From Sphagnum magellanicum (Eukaryota > Streptophyta > Sphagnopsida > Sphagnales > Sphagnaceae), in contig CM038907.1 of the NCBI GenBank assembly GCA_021904315.1, positions 31,441,223-31,505,222 of the forward strand: a DNA stretch of 64,000 nt, given 5' to 3'. A program made the translations under genes and the position numbers. This document shows, one piece after another, positions 59,105-64,000 of the stretch; position 1 is the first letter of the stretch, and each line of letters begins with the position of its first letter. The notes beneath the pieces are model-generated. The model worked only from the letters and a program-made list of their open reading frames with translations. It was not told the DNA's origin and made no database searches.

Positions 59105-59765
59105 AGGTGAAATTACTAATTCAATTTTCAATTGAATCCAATTTGCATTTGAATTCTTTAGCATTTAAATGTGAGATAACTAACTCAATTTGCACTTAAT
59201 CCTTTCTCCCATGATGCAAGATTGCTAATTCAATTGATATTTGAATAACTTCTTGCATGAAAAGCCTTATGTTAGATTGCTATAAAGTTAATAATTCATA
59301 ATAGTTATAATATTTAGTTTCCATAAATTTTTGAATGATCACAAACTAAGAATTCCTCTCATGCTTTCTTCAAATTACATGTGATAATGTGAGTGTACAT
59401 TCTTTCATGAAAAGTTGAATGTGAGATTACTAACTCAATTTGCATTTGAATCTTTTCTTTCATGATGCAACATCATCAAGTTAATTGCATTTGAATCTTT
59501 TAAATTGTGATTCAAAATTGCTAACTCAACTTGCATTCAAATCCTTTTTCACATGCACAATTTGCTTACTCAATTGCATGTGAATCCTCTCTTTCATCAT
59601 GCATGAAATTGCTAATTCAATTTGCATGTTGAATCTTTTTCTCTTATGAAAAGTGTAATCCATCAAAGTGAAATTTTGCTATTCAATTGCGAACTCAATT
59701 TACAATTGAATCCTTTTTCATGTGCAAACTTCAATGTAAGAAATACTAACCCAATTGCACACGTT
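59105..59765. repeat. Degenerate array of CTAACTCAATTTGCATTTGAATC units
   Basis: About ten occurrences of a CTAA-TCAATTTGCA - TTGAATCCTTT core lie near 59115, 59180, 59227, 59431, 59477, 59521, 59565, 59611, 59690 and 59745, mostly 40-70 bp apart. The array lies about 0.7 kb upstream of MLH1. Confidence 0.7.
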
Positions 59766-59814
59766 GCCATTTGAAATATATAAATTTTAAACATTTGATC
59801 TACAATGGGATACA

Positions 59815-60042
59815 TTTTGTTTGATCTTGAATTTGTGCATTTGTGTTGAACTTGAGATCATGAATTTTGTTTGAAAGAATCTTGTGAAGGTTTGCAAATC
59901 TTGCAATTTCACAAGCTCCGTCACATTTTGTTTTTTTCATGTGTTTATGTTTGAGCTCATCATCATGAATGGCTGACGACGAAGAAGAAGAAGAAGGATA
60001 AGAAAAGAAGAAATCATTGGTGAAGGTTTGAATCTTGTAGCT

Positions 60043-60074
<32 letters not shown>

Positions 60075-60345
60075 CAACTTGTTTTTTTCATGTTTTTTAT
60101 GTTTTCGATCATCATGAATGGCTGAAGAAGTAGAAGAAGAAGAAGAAGAATTTCATTGTGAAGGATTGAAATTGAATCTTGCATCATCTCTCACCATGCA
60201 TTCTTTTGTTCATGTGTTATTTGAGATCATGCATGGTTGAAAGAAAATCTTATAAAGGTTGGAATCTTGCAGCTCCATCTCTCCATCCCATTCTGGTTCG
60301 TGTTTGAGGTCACGGAAGTGGTTTGAAAGAAAATCTGCACCCTAT
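59815..60345. repeat. Five degenerate tandem units forming the MLH1 promoter region
   Basis: Each unit runs TTCATGTGTTTATGTTTGAG, GATCATGAATGGCTGA, GAAAGAA, TGAAGGTTTGAATCTTGCAG, CTC-rich. Units begin near 59818, 59935, 60085, 60205 and 60295, with lengths from about 60 to 150 bp because of GAA and CT expansions (for example CT at 60041-60070). Two units open with ATGGCTGA-type start codons. The array runs to within about 120 bp of the MLH1 start codon. Confidence 0.7.
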
Positions 60346-60464
60346 TTTGTACTCTAGGTCATTCGGGAAAACAGAGACTCCGTGAAGAACCATGAGCGCC
60401 AAACCCTAGTTCTCGCAGAGACCTGGCAACCACCACCAGATCTTCCCGAGGGAAAAAAAAAACC

Positions 60465-63400
60465 ATGGAGCTGGAAGAAGCGGATGATGGAGGACAAGAA
60501 TCAGCGGCGCCAGCGCCAGCGCCGATCAGGCGACTGGAAGAAGCTGTAGTGAATCGAATAGCAGCTGGGGAGGTGATTCAACGGCCTGCGTCGGCACTGA
60601 AGGAACTTCTGGAGAATAGCTTGGATGCCGGAGCCACTAGTATCAGCGTCGTGGTGAAGGATGGCGGCCTCAAGCTCATACAAATCTCTGACAATGGCCA
60701 CGGCATTCGGGTATAAATTCTGTTGCTTTCTCTCTGTTTCTCTAGTGTAGTTGTCCATTCTTTGTTTTGCGCATCGCAAGAGGCATTTTTTTTCGCCCAG
60801 CAGCTACCAAAATCTGATCTATAGCTTCGAGAACTTTTTGTTGCCAGAGTGAAGATTTGCCGATCCTCTGTGAGAGGCACACGACGTCGAAGCTGCGGCA
60901 ATTTGAAGATCTGCAGAACATCAGCACTCTAGGGTTCAGAGGGGAGGCCTTGGCCAGCATTACGTTTGTGGCGCATTTAAGTGTCACAACCATGACTGAA
61001 GGCCAAACCCATGGTCACAAGTAAGTACTTGCCATCCGTTTTCTTCTCGAATTCTTCTTGTTTGGAAAGAGAAGATTCAAACCCTTGTTCGATGCAAAAC
61101 CCGTGTTTGGTCAGATTGAGAGCTTCTTCAAGCAAGCAAGCATGGTCCTGTACAACTGATGCATGCATGCATGTGGATGTTTCTTCTCTCTTTTGGCTCT
61201 TCTTGTGTGCAGGGTGACATACAAAGACGGGCAGATGGAGGGAGAGCCTCGTCCATGTGCAGCAGTCAAAGGAACCCAGATAACGGTGAGCAACAGTCAC
61301 TCACACACACACCCACAGACACACAGACACATACATACAGAGCCATTTTGAACCTTTGATACTTTGAATGTGAAGCTCTGAGCAGGAATTTCAATTGTGG
61401 CGGAGGTTTACAAAATGTGGAAAACATTAGCTGGAAAGTATACACTTTCTGCTTTGATGCTAAACGGATTAGGTTTGATGCATGTCTGCAGGTGGAGAAT
61501 CTCTTCTACAATGTGGCTGCTCGAAGAAAAGCCTTCAAAAATCCAAGTGAAGAGTACGGGCGCATTCTGGATGTTGTAAGCCGCTATGCTGTCCACAAGA
61601 TTTGTGCCAGCTTTTCTTGCAAAAAGGTAAAAATGGACCCTCCCTCCCCTGCAAAGAATGTTTCCAACAGCTTGTCTGCCCATTCTGTCTTTGGGTCTCC
61701 AAACAGGTCTTTTTGGAATGTTGGCTGAATGTCTATGTCAAAACTGCTGGGTCTGAACTTGCCCACTTTTTCTGTTTTGTTCCCAGCATGGTGACAATCG
61801 GGCTGATATTCACACAGTTGCCTCACCTTCACACACAGATGCAATCAGAGCTGTCTATGGCCCAGGAGTTGCACGTGAGCTGATTTCTCTTTCAGTGTCT
61901 GATGATGACCCATCGCGTGCCACATTCAAGATGCAGGGTTACATCTCCAGTGCCAACTATACCTCAAAACGAACAGTCATGGTTCTTTTCATCAATGGTA
62001 ATGCTATTGGCTCTGGGTAACTTGGTGCCAATTAGCCCTTCCACATTATTCATTTGTGTCACTGTAAGAATTTGTAGCTGACACGACAAACATAGAAATC
62101 AGACTAAAGGTGTTGGTAACAACAACTGTGAGCAGCTCAATGTGGACATACCATCCTTTGCTTCCTTTGTTGGATGATTTCCTTACATGTCAGTTCGTTC
62201 ATGTATGATGCTACATAACTTTGATAAAGAACTCAGTAGATTTGTTCATTGAGTTCACTGGGATTCTCCTTCCCATATTATGCTCTAGTCCCTTAGGATG
62301 TTGCAGTTGGATATCTCTGGGACACATCTCACTTTGCCCCAGAAGCATTTGACTGGATTGTGTATGTCTTTTGATCAAGACTAAGAATGATTCTGATTGC
62401 AGTGTCTTTTGTGTCTCATTGGCTGAAGAAATATTGCATTCTTCTCTGCAGACCGTCTTGTTGAGTGTGGGACACTGAAGAAAGCAATTGAGGTTGTGTA
62501 TGCAACGATTTTGCCAAAGGCTTCGAAGCCATTCATCTATATGTCAATTTCACTACCTCCTGAACATGTTGATGTGAATGTGCATCCCACCAAGCGAGAG
62601 GTACTTCTAACTCCTTCTGAGCCTCATTCATACTATGTGCACAATCAAGCCAATGTTGCAAAGCCATTGACTCCTTGGCCTCCTGTTGTTACCTTGTAGG
62701 TGAGCTTTTTGAACCAGGAAAGCCTTGTGGATAGTATACAACAAGCAGTTGAAGCAAAACTACTGGAGTCCAACAATACAAGGACCTTTACTACCCAGGT
62801 TTGTGAAATCTGAGAAAGCTCAAGTCTAGAGTCCGACAATGGATTGTGATAGTTACTTTGGTTATTTCACCAAAATCTAGTGAGTAGAAGGAAGTTTTTC
62901 ACATAGTTTGCACATGATTACAGTATCCATTAGTGAAAGCCAGCATTGATACAGCTACTTGGGTAGAACCTGAGCCTAATTCAGATCTGATCCACAAAAT
63001 TGGCTGACAAAATGAGTTGTGCAGACATTGCTTCCAGGAGCTTCACCAGCTGCAGACCAATTTGAAGAGGATAGGCCTTCCCCATCACCACCAGGTTTTT
63101 GTAACCATCCGACTTTAAGTGCTCCTTTCATAAAATGTGGAGCACAAGTGTGGGCACAGTAGTTACGATTGTAGAAAATCTGATAACCACATTTTGTAAG
63201 AGATTGCTGGAAAGAAAGAACACTGATTACTGTGTTTGTGGGGTTGAAGACAACTTATTGGACACTTCTTTTGCATAGAGATTTCTAAAATCAGGTTTGA
63301 TCGTATGGCAGTAACAATGCGTCAAAAAACACCAGTCAACATGTTGGTGCGAACAGATTCAACGAATCCTGCAGGCAGGCTGCATGCCTTTCTTCATAAG

Positions 63401-64000
63401 AAAAGGGATTCCATGGGTCTTGCAGAGACTGAAAATGAGCTTGCAGCAACAAGGTACTGTCTGGGAGTTCAGCAGCCACAGCATATCTGCAAATCTTAGA
63501 TGAAAGCTAGTTATCCCAGAGTTCGACTCTTACCTTCTTCCCACCTCATTAGTACTTTTGTTGTTGTTGAGACGGTGAAAATTATATCAGCATGCTTTGC
63601 AACATCCCCTGCTTGAACGACTGGTCTATGTGTGTGTCCATGTAGACGAGCAGTGAGACAACGGCGGAACCCAAAGGAGAGTGCAGATCTGACTAGTGTT
63701 CAAGAACTTCTTGCTGCCATTGATCGCCAGTGTCACTCGGGTGAGAACATTGTCATTGTACTTTCTTCATAAATGTGGTAACTGTTGGACCTTTGCAAGC
63801 TGCTATTACGATTGAGGTCACATGAATTATTTTGCAATAGAATAAGTTGATGTCAAATTAGAGAAGCTGGATTATGGTCTGTAATGTACAGAAAACTCAC
63901 ATAAAGACTCGTCAATGGCAGGTCTTTCAGAAATTATGAAGCACTGCATGTACATAGGCATGGCAGATGAGGTGCTTGCATTGGCACAATGCAAAACACG
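60465..64000 (+). CDS. MLH1: DNA mismatch repair protein MLH1, N-terminal part (window-truncated)
   Basis: Eleven exons join in phase: 60465-60710, 60848-61020, 61213-61285, 61492-61626, 61787-61997, 62452-62600, 62700-62798, 63025-63094, 63279-63453, 63646-63740 and 63922 to beyond 64000. The GHKL ATPase motifs are intact: [16 protein letters not shown] (catalytic Glu, Asn), [21 protein letters not shown] and KGTQIT. Then follow [29 protein letters not shown] and [11 protein letters not shown], which identify MLH1 rather than PMS1 or MLH3. The last exons ([20 protein letters not shown]) begin the C-terminal dimerisation domain that binds PMS1. MLH1 acts in the nucleus after MutS recognition of mismatches and in meiotic crossing-over. 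The start is the first ATG; it gives a short acidic/Ala-Pro leader before [20 protein letters not shown]. For exon 9 the acceptor at 63278 was chosen because the one at 63293 gives an immediate stop. Confidence 0.95.

Overview
The window looks like nuclear DNA of a land plant. Its genes have many exons with GT-AG introns, and the intergenic DNA is AT-rich and packed with repeats and transposon remnants. One gene encodes a radial-spoke RSP11/ropporin-like protein, which plants need only if they make flagellated sperm. The exon set therefore points to a seed-free plant (bryophyte, lycophyte or fern) or, less likely given the short introns, a cycad or Ginkgo. The species cannot be named from the sequence.

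Layout. (1) 0.7-2.4 kb, minus strand: a three-exon gene for a 389-residue proline-rich protein of unknown function. (2) 2.8-5.3 kb: telomere-like motifs, microsatellites and a tandem duplication just upstream of RSP11 (5340-5990, plus). (3) 6-31 kb: a gene-poor stretch with a broken PIF/Harbinger transposase (about 9.85-10.8 kb), small inverted-repeat elements, old LTR copies and several tandem arrays. (4) 29.1-31.3 kb: two unrelated ~100-bp satellite arrays that end just before the next gene. (5) 32.65-50.52 kb, plus: a gene of about 26 exons and ~3,600 residues that combines a PWWP domain, two PHD fingers, two chromodomains, a SNF2/CHD3-type helicase whose ATP-binding motifs are lost, a Gln-rich linker, a MOM1-type CMM2 coiled coil and a terminal SUMO-interacting motif. 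(6) 50.5-60.4 kb: repeats, including a solo LTR at 56884-57704 with a perfect 5-bp target duplication, and degenerate arrays leading into the next promoter. (7) 60465 to the window end, plus: the first 11 exons of the mismatch-repair gene MLH1, cut by the window edge.

The most interesting item is the MOM1-like gene. It looks like a CHD3 remodeler that kept its chromatin-reading domains, lost its motor and gained the MOM1 dimerisation/recruitment module. I reconstructed the splice models by hand from open frames, phase consistency and protein-family similarity. Nearly all junctions keep phase, but one N-terminal intron, the end of the long Gln-rich exon and the 5' end are uncertain.
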